From Anoplopoma fimbria (Eukaryota; Chordata; Actinopteri; Perciformes; Anoplopomatidae), in assembly GCF_027596085.1 (NCBI RefSeq), contig NC_072469.1, positions 11,181,914 through 11,245,913 of the forward strand: DNA of 64,000 bases. The letters run 5' to 3'. The translations under genes and the position numbers were made by a program. Below the pieces are notes generated by a model that worked only from the letters and a program-made list of their open reading frames with translations, ran no database searches and was not told where the DNA came from. Positions within the stretch are counted from its first letter, which is position 1. Each line of letters opens with the position of its first letter. Below, one piece after another: positions 30,837-43,085 of the stretch.

Positions 30837-32854
30837 CCATGCTCTTTACACTAAGTCAAGAAGCTTTTGGTGACACTGTTGAACAAGGTTTGTATCTATT
30901 TCTCTGGCAAATCCTGTTTGCCTCCGCTCTTCATCCTTGTCAGTACCGTTGTCATTGTTTGGTTTATATTTTTCAGCACACATCAAACCTCGTATGTCTA
31001 TCATTGAAGTGTTAGTCAAACATCAGTCAAATAAGTATGCGCATACATCATGTCCTTTGCATTTTGCTGGAATCAAAACAACTTGCTTTTTCCAGTGAGC
31101 GCCGTTTCTCTAAATTCAAACCTTTAATTTCATTGATTTATTGATCCATACAAATTATAAACAAAGGGTATTAGGGGTTAAGAAAATGTGCCATTTTTTG
31201 TGAGAATCTTGCAAGTCCTTACAATTTACAATCCAGGCAACCATTAGGGTCTTCTTGTGGCTGTGAAAAGGAATTATGTAGTGGCTGTCAAACTTCCTCT
31301 GCACTTCTTCCCTGCTAACACATATATTGCTAATTGTCATTCAACTTGATAGGACTCGCTTATGTGGCTACATTTGTAATTGTGCTTGAGTTAATTCAAA
31401 GACCTTTTTCAAGTGCTGCTCCTAATATTGTACCACCCCTGTGGCTCTTTTTCCCCACAGTCCCACACTATTACTGTAAGCAGACTACAACCATCTGCAG
31501 TGCTTTGAACAGAAATGTGAACTCTTTAGGACTCTATCCTGTACACCCCAATGTGTTTTGGAACTTATTGTGCGAAGATTATCGGCACGTGGTCCTGAAA
31601 TTTAAGTGATCTCATCAGTTATTGAGCATATTGAGATAGCTGACATATTCTTATGTACCTTAAAAGAAGAGAAGACAAGAGCTTATTCGATACCTCACAT
31701 GAAGAGCAGAGAGCTCATGTGGAAGTTGGTAGGCTTGACATAAAGCTGTAATAGGCAACACATTGATGTGAGTCACCCACCAAAACCACAAAGTAGACCT
31801 GGAAGAGAAAAGGAATTCCCGTTAATTGAACTGTTGTAGCTTCACCCGCTTCACTCAAATCAAATGCTATTCCCTTTGCTTGGGGAAATCTTTCTCCTAC
31901 TTGGCAGTGAGCAATGAACGACAGATAAAATTGGACAGACCACTGGTTGATGACACCTCCGGGGATTTCTGGGCATTTCAGTTCAGTTTTTTTTCAAGGA
32001 GTTGTCAGTCGGAGCCATCAAGTTACCAAATAGCCTAGTTGAGCTTTAAAAACTGGACTAAAGCTGTCACAATTAAGCGTTCTTCTCAAATGTCACCTCT
32101 CGGCTCTCATTAGGCATTCCTGTTGCGAGTGGTAAGTACTTTGTCATTCTGGTAGCCGCCGTCGACTCAAATTGACATTTCACTCAGTGTCTCTCATTTC
32201 ATTCGGTATTCTTTGGAGACTGCCTTTGCCTCCGTCCCCTCATTTCCAGCCAGGCCATTTCACCTTTTTGTCTCCCTGGAAATGGATTAGCCAGCCAGGA
32301 CAGAAATTAAACTGCCAAATCAATTAGGGTTTCTCAAAAGGTGCAGATTCATTTTCATGCTGGTTCATCACGCCCTTTCCTACGCTTGTCTGTTTCAATC
32401 CTTGGATTATTGATGTCACTTTTGCTGTGTGCTAACCTACGAAGGAAGACATTTAAAAGAAGAGATGCTGAATATGAGGAGATTGTTTTGCGTGCAGGGT
32501 TTGGAAAGAGTACCATTCAAGTACAGGCACAGTAAAGTTTTAATTTAGGAAAAGCAAAAAGTAGCTAATTTACAATCAACTCACAATAAAAGCAAAACAA
32601 ATATAAAACACAATGTTATAATTGGAGGTAATAGAATGAAAATGCCTCTATTCTCATTATTCAAAAATGTTATCACGTTTATATTTCTCAAATTTTAATT
32701 AATTTGGGTTTTCCATTGTTACAACCTACACCCCACCGGGATAAGTTGTTACAAAAAGACCAATACATATGATTGTCATGATGTGTTATGTTATGTTTCA
32801 CGGTGATCAAACTCTCACTCCAGCTGGGTAACCAAAGCTGGCTGCCCTTCTCTG
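30837..32854. other. non-coding stretch, nothing recognised
   Basis: Short ORFs only. No recognised element. Confidence 0.4.
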
Positions 32855-33185
32855 GGGATGGCACTGATCTGTTTGTCGGTCGGTCCACCACTTTGATCTA
32901 GACTGAAATATCTTGACAAATACTGCACTGAGTTTTTGTCCAGCGTGGCGCTGGACAGCAGGTTTACAGTTTTGGCTTTTAGAACAATGTCTTGACAACT
33001 ATTGGATGTAATGGATGAAATTAGCTAGAATTATCATTTCCCATCATCCTCAGCTGTTCTTTGTGTTAAGTGCTATTGTTAGCATGCTAAGCTACTAAAC
33101 TAGAATCTTGATAATTACACCTGCATAGTATATGTTAGAATTGTTATTGTGAGCATATTAGCATGATGCCATTTGCAATTAGTCT
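32855..33185 (+). repeat. dispersed fish repeat rich in ttagcatgcta motifs
   Basis: It contains tgtttgtcggtcggtccacc, actttgatctagactgaaat, then tgttagcatgctaagctact and gtgagcatattagcatgatg. I recall these as parts of a common fish repeat. The class is unknown to me and the limits are approximate. Confidence 0.5.
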
Positions 33186-33676
33186 CTGTGATCTCTCTTA
33201 GGAATGAAAGTTGAAATGACTTTTCCCTATAGATGCCTGTAGATACGCTGACCTGGCAAAAATGTCTTCAGGATAAGAGTCAAGAACCCTAAAGAGGTAC
33301 TGCACAATTGAAGTTGTTTAGGTTTAAGTTATAAACTAAATTACTTTAATGTGATGAATGTGGTATTTCAATATAATGACTAAGGGGCTAAAGGCAATTA
33401 ATATAACAGCTAGAACAATCTGGTTAGTTCAGAAAATGAATTCATTTTATGTAATGCAGCATTTAAAACCAGGCAAAGACACTTATGCGATGTTATTATA
33501 TCCAGAATCCAAAAAGACAATATCGATTCTCATATCACAATATCTAAACAATATTGATATATTTCCCAGCCCTATGAGAAGTTATACCCAATGAATGATG
33601 GGCAGCATTCTCCTCCTTTCTGTGTGTGTTGCACAAAATTCCAGGGTCTTCTTCTTTAACCGCGTAATATGTGCCG

Positions 33677-33725
33677 GGCTTCTGTAAACCTACTGCATGG
33701 TCCATCTAGTAGGTTTACAGAAGCC
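33677..33725. other. perfect 18-bp hairpin, 13-nt loop
   Basis: Arm ggcttctgtaaacctact at 33677-33694 pairs exactly with agtaggtttacagaagcc at 33708-33725; the loop is gcatggtccatct. No recognised element contains it. It may be the core of a palindromic MITE or a transcribed hairpin. Confidence 0.9.
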
Positions 33726-34018
33726 TTTTTATTTGAATGAGAAACATTTACATTCATGCATTACTTACAGTTACTAATTGTGTACTATAGAATGAGGTCT
33801 AATTTGACTGAGAGGTTGCTGCATTTATTGGAAGGAGCTTGCTTATAGCTGGCTGCTCCTCATTTTCTTGCACCGCTTCATGCTTGTGGACTGTTTACAC
33901 ATTCAACAATTCGAGCGTCATCAGTGACAAAAAACACACTTGCTATCAAACCAGTAAACACAGGCCTTCAAGGGTAATGACTTAAGAAAATTACTGGTGA
34001 TAGGTGTCTCTTTTATAT

Positions 34019-34375
34019 CCATCCATTTTCCGTAACCTGCTTATCCAGTTAAGGGTCGCAGGGGTGCTGGAGCCGATCCCAGCTGTCAATGGGCGAAGGC
34101 AGGGTACACCCTGGACAGGTCGCCAGTCTGTCGCAGGGCTGACATATATAGACAGACAACCACTCACACTCACATCCACACCTACGGGCAATTTAGAGTC
34201 TTCAATGCACCTAAGCTGCATGTCTTTGGACTGTGGGAGGAAGCCGGAGAACCCGGAGAGAACCCACGCTGACACGGGGAGAACATGCAAACTCCTCACA
34301 GAAGGTTGTCCAGCCCGGGAATTGAACCCAGGCCCCTCTTGCTGTGAGGCAACAGTGCTAACCACTACACCACCG
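34019..34375 (-). mobile_element. full-length tRNA-derived SINE with 10-bp target duplication
   Basis: On the minus strand the head begins cggtggtgtagtggttagca (A box on the + strand at 34357-34370) and carries the B box ggttcaattcc (+ strand 34318-34328). The body contains the reversed forms of ctgcatgtctttggactgtg and ggagaacccggagagaaccc. The element ends ggaaaatggatgg. Identical tcttttatat flanks at 34009-34018 and 34376-34385 are a 10-bp target-site duplication, so both limits are exact. The perfect duplication suggests a relatively recent insertion. The open frames across it on both strands are SINE sequence, not protein genes. Confidence 0.88.
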
Positions 34376-34602
34376 TCTTTTATATGTATTATTTTATTTG
34401 TCATTGTTCTGTCTTCCTTTCTAAATGTATTACTTTTCCATTCAAGACACTTTCAGGACTGTACACTAATATGGCTGTCAACGTTTTCGGATCCAAACCT
34501 CTTTTGCTCCTCTGTATCGCTGAATAATTTATTTATTTTGACAATGAATCAGGGGTGGATAATAACAAAGGTCCCCATTTGGATCATAGACTAAATGGAC
34601 CA

Positions 34603-35080
34603 CCTCCACCTATTGTACAAAAGTGAAGCCAAAATATCCTGGATAGGGTAGCTTCCATCTTGCAGTTTTGACGTTATTTGGAGCCAGACGCTATGTTGAA
34701 AGGATTAGGGGTGGATTTGGTGGTATCGAGGTCCCTCCCTCCCTGGCTCAAGCTAACAAGCTGAGCACAGCCACAGCTTGTTAGCTTTAGCCCCTAATTG
34801 CTATGTTAGTTAGTTACCACAACTAACCATAATATCTCTATCAATAAATGTCTGATCAGATCGACACATGTTCTATTACACCGACCTGTGACTGTTATAG
34901 AAAGTTAGAGTTACTGCTCCTCTCTAGTATGATTCCTGAGCCTCCAGCTCCCCAAATACTTCACTCATAGAAGCTGTCTTTTATTACATAACAGCCATCA
35001 AATAACTATTTTTTACCAAATTTATCAGAAAATGGAACACCTGAACCTATCAGCTCGATAAGAACTACCTGAAATGGCAG
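34603..35080. repeat. dispersed fish repeat, class uncertain
   Basis: The sequence begins tattgtacaaaagtgaagcc and continues through gacgttatttggagccagac, tagttagttaccacaactaa and ccatcaaataactatttttt. I recall it as a repeated fish sequence. Ends and class were not determined. Confidence 0.4.
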
Positions 35081-38000
35081 AAACCATCTTTGGGAAAAAT
35101 ATAGCTGACGCATGAATTACATGCAATACAAAACTACTTATTGGACAGTGAACCCGTCGTTTTCATTGCAGATGGATGTGTTTCCTGTTGACTGGGGGTT
35201 GTCAAAGCAGGACTCATAATAGTGGATTTTCTCACACACATGCTTAGAGGCTGATTTCCCAACACTGGGTAAACATGTGACACGTCCACAGTATCTGACA
35301 ACTGTCACTCGTGGGTGTTGGAAGAATGCAATCCAAGCCTAAGAAAATTACAGCTCTTATCACAACATACTGATTAAAACTTCAAACCGAAGACAAAAGA
35401 CACATGCACAAGACTTGCTGCTTAATTACAGTAACAAGTAATTACAGCTACAGGCTAGAATAAAGTGACCAGACTTCAGTGTAGATATTTCAGAAGAAAC
35501 TAAAAGAAACTAAAGTGCATTTCAATGGCTAGATTCACAGCAAGTTTGTTAAAAGAACAAAAATGTGGAGTTAAAGGTTTTTTTGTGATTACATGTAACC
35601 GAAGGTTGCAACGCTCTAATGTGTAAGGCTGTTTTTTTGTGTTTGAGTTTCAAAATTAAATGGCTGATAAAGATTCACCACTTTGTGCATGTTAAAGCAC
35701 TAAAAGGTAAAAGGTTTGTTTTGCCATTTAGCAAGTGATTGAAAGAATTAAAACATATTCAAACAAAATTGCCTAAACAAATAATAAGTTTTTTACAGAA
35801 GCATTTACAGAGGTTTTTGCATGTTATAAGCTGTAATTCTGATACATGTATGAAGCAAAATAATTATTTGTCTAACTGTAGCAAATTTGATGAAACTTGA
35901 ATAGATGATTGAGGAGCCTAATTCATTCCAGCAGCCCCATGGGCCCAAGAGGACTAATTGTAATGTGTCGAAGCTAACGCCCTGGGATTGTGATGCTGCG
36001 ACACAAAGAGAGTCAAGTGCGTGGCTGGGGATGTCTGCACGCCTATTTGCAAGAGCGGTAACTGAAGAGAGGGCCCACTTCTGATTTTGACCTCTGCGTT
36101 GCCCCCGGTGACTGATGCATCCTCATTCCAACACTAATGTGACTGCCAAAGCGTCATGAATAAAGGCTGACATGATAACAGTAATGCAGTGCATGTGACG
36201 TTATGGCATTTTTAATGGCAGTCTAAAGATCCGTCATGTACCTCTTCTATCAGTTGGAGCCCATAAAATGAAACTGCATTTTGAATAAAGTTTTTTTACT
36301 AAACCTAACCAAGTAGTTTTTTGCCGTTTTGGTTTTGTTTCAATTTACAATTTTAACCATATGTTTCAAGCTGCGACCATTTCTGTGGAAATGTAATTGA
36401 GATACCAGTTAAATTGTAAAGGAACGTGCCATGCTTGTTCAGTTGTGCTTTGAGACCATCTCACAGTTCATTAAGAGTGCCCCTTTGGTCTTTAATTCAT
36501 GTTACATTAGCTTGTCAAAGGATCATTTCCCCTTCACTGGATAAAGTAATGGAGTAATTGTACACAATTCGAGCACTTTCATGTTTTCTACACGCACAAT
36601 TGCAGGCTTTACATGTAATTAACATAGCTCTTGTCATAAACCAATGGGCTGTGAAGGGGATTAGTGTTAGCATGTGAATGGAACCTCTGTCAGCTGTGGG
36701 ATGTAATTAGGGTTAACAACTAAGCTTAGACCCAAAACATCTTCAAGCGGGAGTCAGTGAGCATTGTAATTAGGAAACACTTTACAGGGCAGACTACTGT
36801 GCTTTATGTACTCTAACTTTCCACCCACCATGGCCTCACTTTGTTCCTAAAGATGGGGGCACACTGCCACTGACAGCTTCAACTGGAGGAGGGATCAGAT
36901 TTAAAATGCATGCAGCATTCGTAGCTCATTATTGGATATAATGAAGTTGTCCTGGCTGTAATGGATCGCGATGGAGCCAAACACATCCATCATAATTGGA
37001 GATGTGTCACTGAGTATCAATATGCTGTCAATTTGTAGATGCAGCGTTTACTCCTCTAATGCATTGCCCTGGAGGTTTGTTGGTATGTATTCATAAGATA
37101 AGTGATCTTGCATGAAACAAGTAAACAAATGGGTGAGTGTTGTGCTTGCGCTGGATCATACGAGTCGTATGAGTTTGAAATAAACCTTAACTTTACAGAT
37201 TTTGGAGCAGAACTAGTAAGGTTATCTCTGATATATTGGTGCTATGACATAAAAGCAGCCTGTTGCCTGTTGATTTTTTCAAAGTTGTCTTTATTGTCTT
37301 AATTATTTGGTGGCAATCGGTGACAAGATTAAAACACGTTTTCTGAAGCTTTAGCAGTTCTTCCAAATCATCTTCAACATCATTTTGCATAATAGTCTGA
37401 CGTTATTGCCCAAGGGTTCATTGACCACAAGACAAGTGTGTAATTGTTCTTTATTTCTGGTTTTGGAGCCACGTTAGGAAGGAATTACATTATGGCCAGT
37501 ATGGACAGGATTTCATCAATCAATACATTATATCATTATATATAGTCGCTGTCAACTTTTAGAAAAAAAAAAAACGTTTTTAAAATGATTGAAATGAACA
37601 CTGCATGTCAAAGTTGATATTGTGTCTTTATATAAGGTGAGATACTTTCATTTGTCATTATAATAGTTTATTTATAGTTTATAGTTTATCAAGCACAATC
37701 CCAGTTACTAGGACTGTTACCCACCGCTGTTCATGTCCCGTGAGAAACCAAAAGTAATCCTTTTAAGTCTGCTAAGGGTGTGTGTGAGCTTATTCAATAA
37801 GTTACATTGTTACATCATTATTTTAACACAAACCATTTTTTTTTTCTAACCTTGGCTAAGTAGTCTAGTTGCCTAAACCTAACCATTCGTTTCACAACTT
37901 TAACAATGTGGCATTGTGAGTTTCTGCAGGTGGTACGAGGCACCGAGTTTGAATCCCACAGGCACACAGCTGTTGAGAAGTGTAGAATTGTTTTCAGTTC

Positions 38001-38819
38001 ATTATGTTGTTATGATATTTAGTAAAGTAATGCTAATTTCCATGTCAAGTCAGATTGATGTCAGACTGTTTGTGTTCTGTCAGTCACCATCTCTTTAGAA
38101 GAGTGGGGTGTTTTTATTAAGGCAGCTGTCTTTTTTTGATATTCATCAAATCGATTAAAACTAACTATTTTTCTATTTTGCCTCTTTGCTGCCTTTTGCA
38201 GATGTATTCTTTCACAGCATCAACACGAGTTGAATGCCAGTTAAAAAATTCCTACAGATACTCCTTCATTGTTAAACATCATCAATTTGTGATTGTTGAT
38301 GTGTTGGAGGTTGCCTCATCTACCTCGACTTCAGCTCATAATGTCTTACATTTCTCATCATCAGGCCATGAACTCATTGCCTTCAATCAAAGTGGGTGTA
38401 CAGGCATATAATTAGCTTGCACTTGAGAATATTCAGTTGTGGGTTACATTTGTCTTATGCAAAACGTATCATCATATTGCTACATCAGATGGTCTATTTT
38501 CTGCTGCTGTGGGAGGAGACACTGTAAGCTCGACCTCTTCTTCTATGATGGATTCCTCCTTTTATCATTACTGAGCATCAGTGCAAATGGTGGCTCTACA
38601 AAGAAGCATTACTCTATGATTCTGAGAGACTGACACCGCAACATGGGGTTTCAGATCTTTGAGACATTTTGTGCTATTAAACCCCTGTTGATGCTGCACT
38701 GGAAATATCCTTATATTGCGTCACAGAGAGCACATTAGGCCAGTTATATGACAAGAGAGACTCCAGCTAATAATAAAATGGATACAGATGTGCAGGGAAC
38801 ACAGTCGAGAGCTGTTGAA
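35081..38819. other. non-coding; possible conserved regulatory blocks
   Basis: No exon found. 35930-37080 is less repeat-like, with many TAATTA/ATTAA-type motifs (for example gtaatggagtaattgtacac and tacatgtaattaacatagct). Pieces of the dispersed family lie at about 36298-36330 and 37846-37890 (aagtagtctagttgcctaaa). Confidence 0.4.
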
Positions 38820-38859
38820 AAACTTAGGTACTTAAGGCACAGGATTTTATTTTCCTTTT

Positions 38860-39075
38860 GAATATAAAATACATTCCCACTCCCAACTTGTCAAATAATG
38901 AGGCGAAATCAGCGGCCCTAAACGTCAAGCTACGACACTCTAGGTTCCCTTCTAGCATCAGTTCTGGACGTGTCAGGGACAGTGTGTCACTATATGTTTC
39001 TTGCATAGTGTCTCTTAAAAATATACTTTCATGTCACAGGAAGTTAGGTTCAGACAACAAAACTACCTAGGTAGG
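38860..39075 (+). repeat. unclassified dispersed family, copy 1 of a pair
   Basis: cattcccactcccaacttgt...cagcggccctaaacgtc...gtcagggacagtgtgtcact...cttgcatagtgtctcttaaa matches 42915-43085 in the same order and orientation. Confidence 0.6.
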
Positions 39076-39189
39076 GTTGGAAAAAGATGGGGGTGCACAT
39101 TAACTTGACCAATGACCCACATTACTAGCGATACGAACAACTCATTTCACTAACGACTGCCGTGACAAAACAATTTAACTCTGACTTTT

Positions 39190-39478
39190 AGTTTTACAAG
39201 GGACACATACAGCGCTTTCCTGGGTGAAGGTCCTGTGTTTGTTTGGGTCAGCCTTCATTCGGAAGATTGGCGGTTTGTTGCCAGGCTCCTCCAGTCAGTG
39301 TGTTCAGTATAAAGAAGATGACGCCAACCTCTTGCGGCCATTGTACTTATGATGGGAGCAAAGGAGGAAGTCACGTGACATAGTATGAAGAGTGTAGTCC
39401 ACGTGGAGAGGAGGTTGAGGTGAATGGATGAGTCAAACCAGACTTTCACCTATGAGACTGCTGTTCCATGTCCCATGT
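39190..39478. repeat. dispersed family copy with inverted arms around a SINE-like head
   Basis: The left arm (gggacacatacagcgctttc then ctgggtgaaggtcctgtgtt) and the right arm (agactttcacctatgagact then gctgttccatgtccc) are approximate reverse complements. Between them, 39247-39310 resembles a SINE head (ttcggaagattggcggtttg then ttgccaggctcc). A further family motif, ctaaccaagtagtcctgttg, follows at about 39600. Confidence 0.5.
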
Positions 39479-42400
39479 GAAAGCAAAAGTAACTGTTGAC
39501 TTATTTTTCATACCAACAAGATCATGGTTTAGGTGACGTAACTTGTGCGCGTGGCATTAGTTAAGTATGTAAGTTAAGTAACTGAAGTCCTTATTTTAAC
39601 CTAACCAAGTAGTCCTGTTGCCTAGAACTAAACTTGTTTTGAATAGGCTGATAACATTTAACCAACCATGAATTTTAATTACCACTGAATTATAACCTTG
39701 GAATATTTTAACTTTGAAAGCCATCTATCTGAATTTATGTCTATGTTGAGTCCAAAATGGATGCTTGGACTCAGTCGAGAGCTGCAACAGATATAGTTTG
39801 AATCAATTTGACAGCAGCCTACCACATTATGTAACCATGAGAGAAAGGTGTAGAACAAACAAATACTGTTCCCTCCAACAAAAGAATCACTCAGCCATAA
39901 ACTATATATATGAGCCAGATGTGCCTTTAACAACCTGAATTTAAAATCTACACATCACTTTTACCACATTCAACGGTTTGTTTTTGCTCAAGGCTGATAG
40001 GAAATCAATAGGCTACGTCTGAGGGCTGACACTGGGTTTACAGTATATGTCATGTACACCAAAACTCCAACAACCCCATGAATGACAAAACAAAGTCTGC
40101 ATTTGTGGGTGTGTTTGAGGCAGTGAGAGTGAGGGATGTATAAATGAAACAAGATCAAAGAGCAGATAATGTGAGGTGAAGCAGTAGATTATTCTACACC
40201 AGCAATGGAGCTACACAAAATTCTCCACCAAGCCAACTCCTGAACTAAACTGTAACCCAGTTCAGTTAAGTACAGTTTTCTTTGTCACTTGGAGTAAGCT
40301 TCAAATTTTATGTTGAATCATCTTTTTTTGACCTAAAACAGTCCATTCTTCTGTCAATCACACAGACTTTAAAGCTGATACAAAGGTAAGAGCAATGATA
40401 TTTATTTAACTTTCTTTTGGATTATAAAACCCCAATTCTCGAACCAGAAAGTAAATATGATTTCGGTTAAAAAATATAATGTACATCAATTGGTGGCATT
40501 TATTTGAACTAATGGTAAGATAATCAACACTTGTATTAACAATTGTCTGGTTCCTGATTAGTTCAGTTAAAACAAACTCAGGTCTGTTTGGCCAGTGAGT
40601 ATGGTTTGTGTAGATAGGTGTGAAAGCTGTCAAAAAATCCTGGTGTGGACCAAACAACCAAACCAAGGCCGGATACAAATCCATCTGCTGATAATGAAAT
40701 CTGTTTATGAGGCGATCTTATAATTGATCCATATAAGGCCAGGTATATATAATTTGGTAAGCTAATACGTCAACATTGGTATCCATGACTAATAGCTAAA
40801 CGGACCGAAATTTGATGCTAACATTAGCTGTTGTGGCTAACACAATATTCCCAAAAACGTCTCATTGGAGCATTTGTCAGACAGCCTGTTATGCCCAAAA
40901 CAAACAACCATTGTTCCAAAGGTCCACTGCTCTGAAAATATAAACTCTGCATACAACCAACAGAAGCAAATGCCTAATTGTTTTGCAGGATGACAGACGT
41001 ATTTTTAATGACATCAGTTGGAACAAAGGATTTCATTGGTCAAAGTTACATTCCCGCAGGTGGAAATCAGCTGAAATTGAGGTCCGCCCAAAATATTTTT
41101 TCCCTTGCACTAAATTTCTTTGCCAATTTGTCGCGCAATAATACTAATGATGCTTATGATCAGTTATAATCAAAAACAAATATATACACATCATAAGCAT
41201 TAAAGTGTGCTTAAACAGTCACTGGAATTTGATTTCCAAACATGGGACCTGACTAAAATGCAACAACATTTTTTTCATTTTCTCCCTTGGTCCAGATCAA
41301 ATGACCTACAGGTGTGAGGCGGATTTTGTTATTTATCACATCACAGAAACATTTAAGTGATTATTATTGCTACTTATCATATTTAAAAGACAGTGAAGAG
41401 GTCTTTTTACGTGTATTTCAATACCATACTAAGCTGGCATCACATCATTGAAAGAGGTGGTGATAAGTCATTCACTGCAGACTTTAATGACACATTTTTC
41501 ATGTCTTAAGATCACTGGGTTTAATGTGTCATATGAAGCCGACGACCTGAGTTTAACCTCCTCTAAGTGTTTGTGTTCGTTCATCTGATGATTGCTGGAT
41601 AACCTCATTTAAATATTTGGTCCTATTAATGTGTTTTTATTTGTTGTGCATGTCTATCATCCGGGGTCAGGGCCATTCCCGTCACAGTGAGAGCTGTAAT
41701 ACAATCACAGTAGCACAGGGTGGTCTAGCCTATATTTCAGTTTGAATGCTATTTCTCCTCATGTGACGTTAATTTAGTTGCAGCAACTCTGGATCTTTTT
41801 TGATGCACAATAATTGCGGAGCACATTTTACAAGGAGTCAATTTGAGATTTGCATGAAGAATGGCAGCATGTCATGGTGGAAGGGTTTTGCAATAAAGAG
41901 ACAAGCGATTGAAATTGAGATACTTGCGAGCAGTTGTGGCTTTGGCTCAGAAGGCACTTATGCGATAGGAATAAAATATAAATGGGAAAATAATGGAGGT
42001 TTATTCCGACAGTGTCATTGAAAACTTTTACTTTGCCGTCGCAGGCCCGAAACTTACTTGTGGGAACATTTGTCAGGTCCAAATTTAGAAATAGAAAAAG
42101 TCATGCTGGACAAGTTGAAAATAGTGATTGTTCTCTATAAAAGGTTTTACACTTTAACATTTTCATCTGTTCTTTTTAACGGCACAGAGCAGCAACATCT
42201 CAGTGGCAGCTAAATGCCTTTTACAGCGGATGATAAATGCCGGGACTCTGAATTGATATTGGACATTCATTAAGTCACAATTACCTTAATTGCATTTGCA
42301 CAGTGCTGGGTGACTAATGGGTTCTAATTTTGGGGGGTTTTAGTGCCTAAAAAACCAAACAGTCAATTGGGACAAGGAGAGACAACCAGAAATGATTGAT

Positions 42401-42914
42401 ACTGGCATGCTTTCATAGCTGAGTCTGCAGCTGGACGTCATGCAGTGTTTGTAATGTCAACCATGCATGTAGTTTTGTAACCCTGATGAACTTTGTGTTA
42501 AGTATAGTTATTTTTTTAAGTTAATATGTTTACTCATTTTCTGGATGTCTATGAGCTCAGTAATAGCTCCAAAAGAAAATAAATACGTTGTTTAATGTGA
42601 ATAAAAATCTAATTTAGCTCAAACATTTGATCAACTTCTCATTTACATATGTCAATCAAAGCCAACATGGTGGAAATGTTATTCCTAATGATGATAGAAC
42701 TGATTTTCTCCCTGAGCAATGCCCTCCTAAATGAGGGGATCCACATAATGACTGTACAAACTCTGAGAAGGATTTGGGGCATGAGGACTGACAGGACCAA
42801 GGCAGACCGGCCCTGTTCCAGTCTGGGTCGGTTGATGTTGACAGTCAGCAGATAACATTAAAACATTTTTTAATAAAGGAGAAAAGTATAACAATTCCTC
42901 CAGTTGCTAAACAT
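39479..42914. other. non-coding stretch, nothing secure
   Basis: AT-rich with short ORFs. 42180-42340 is a compact block with several AATTAC/TTAATT motifs that could be conserved regulatory DNA, but this is only an impression. Confidence 0.35.
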
Positions 42915-43085
42915 TCTCACTCCTAACTCTACAAATACCAACACTTGGTCAGTGGCCCTAGACTCTTCAAACTGTGACGCTCCAAGTTCCCCTCAACCTT
43001 CAGTTTTGGACGAGACAGTGACGATGTGTCAGTTTCCGTTCATCACATGCGTATTGTCTTTTTAAAATAAACTTTCTTTACTTTC
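42915..43085 (+). repeat. unclassified dispersed family, copy 2 of a pair
   Basis: aaactgtgacgctccaagtt...cagttttggacgagacagtg...gatgtgtcagtttccg...gcgtattgtctttttaaaat is the same family as 38860-39075, about 4 kb away in direct orientation. Confidence 0.6.

Noticed and set aside
30791..31015. ORF starting with a poly-Met run
   Set aside because: It is the (GAT)n trinucleotide repeat read in the ATG frame.
33991..34594. 137- and 196-codon ORFs on opposite strands
   Set aside because: Both run through the SINE at 34019-34375; their open frames reflect the SINE sequence.
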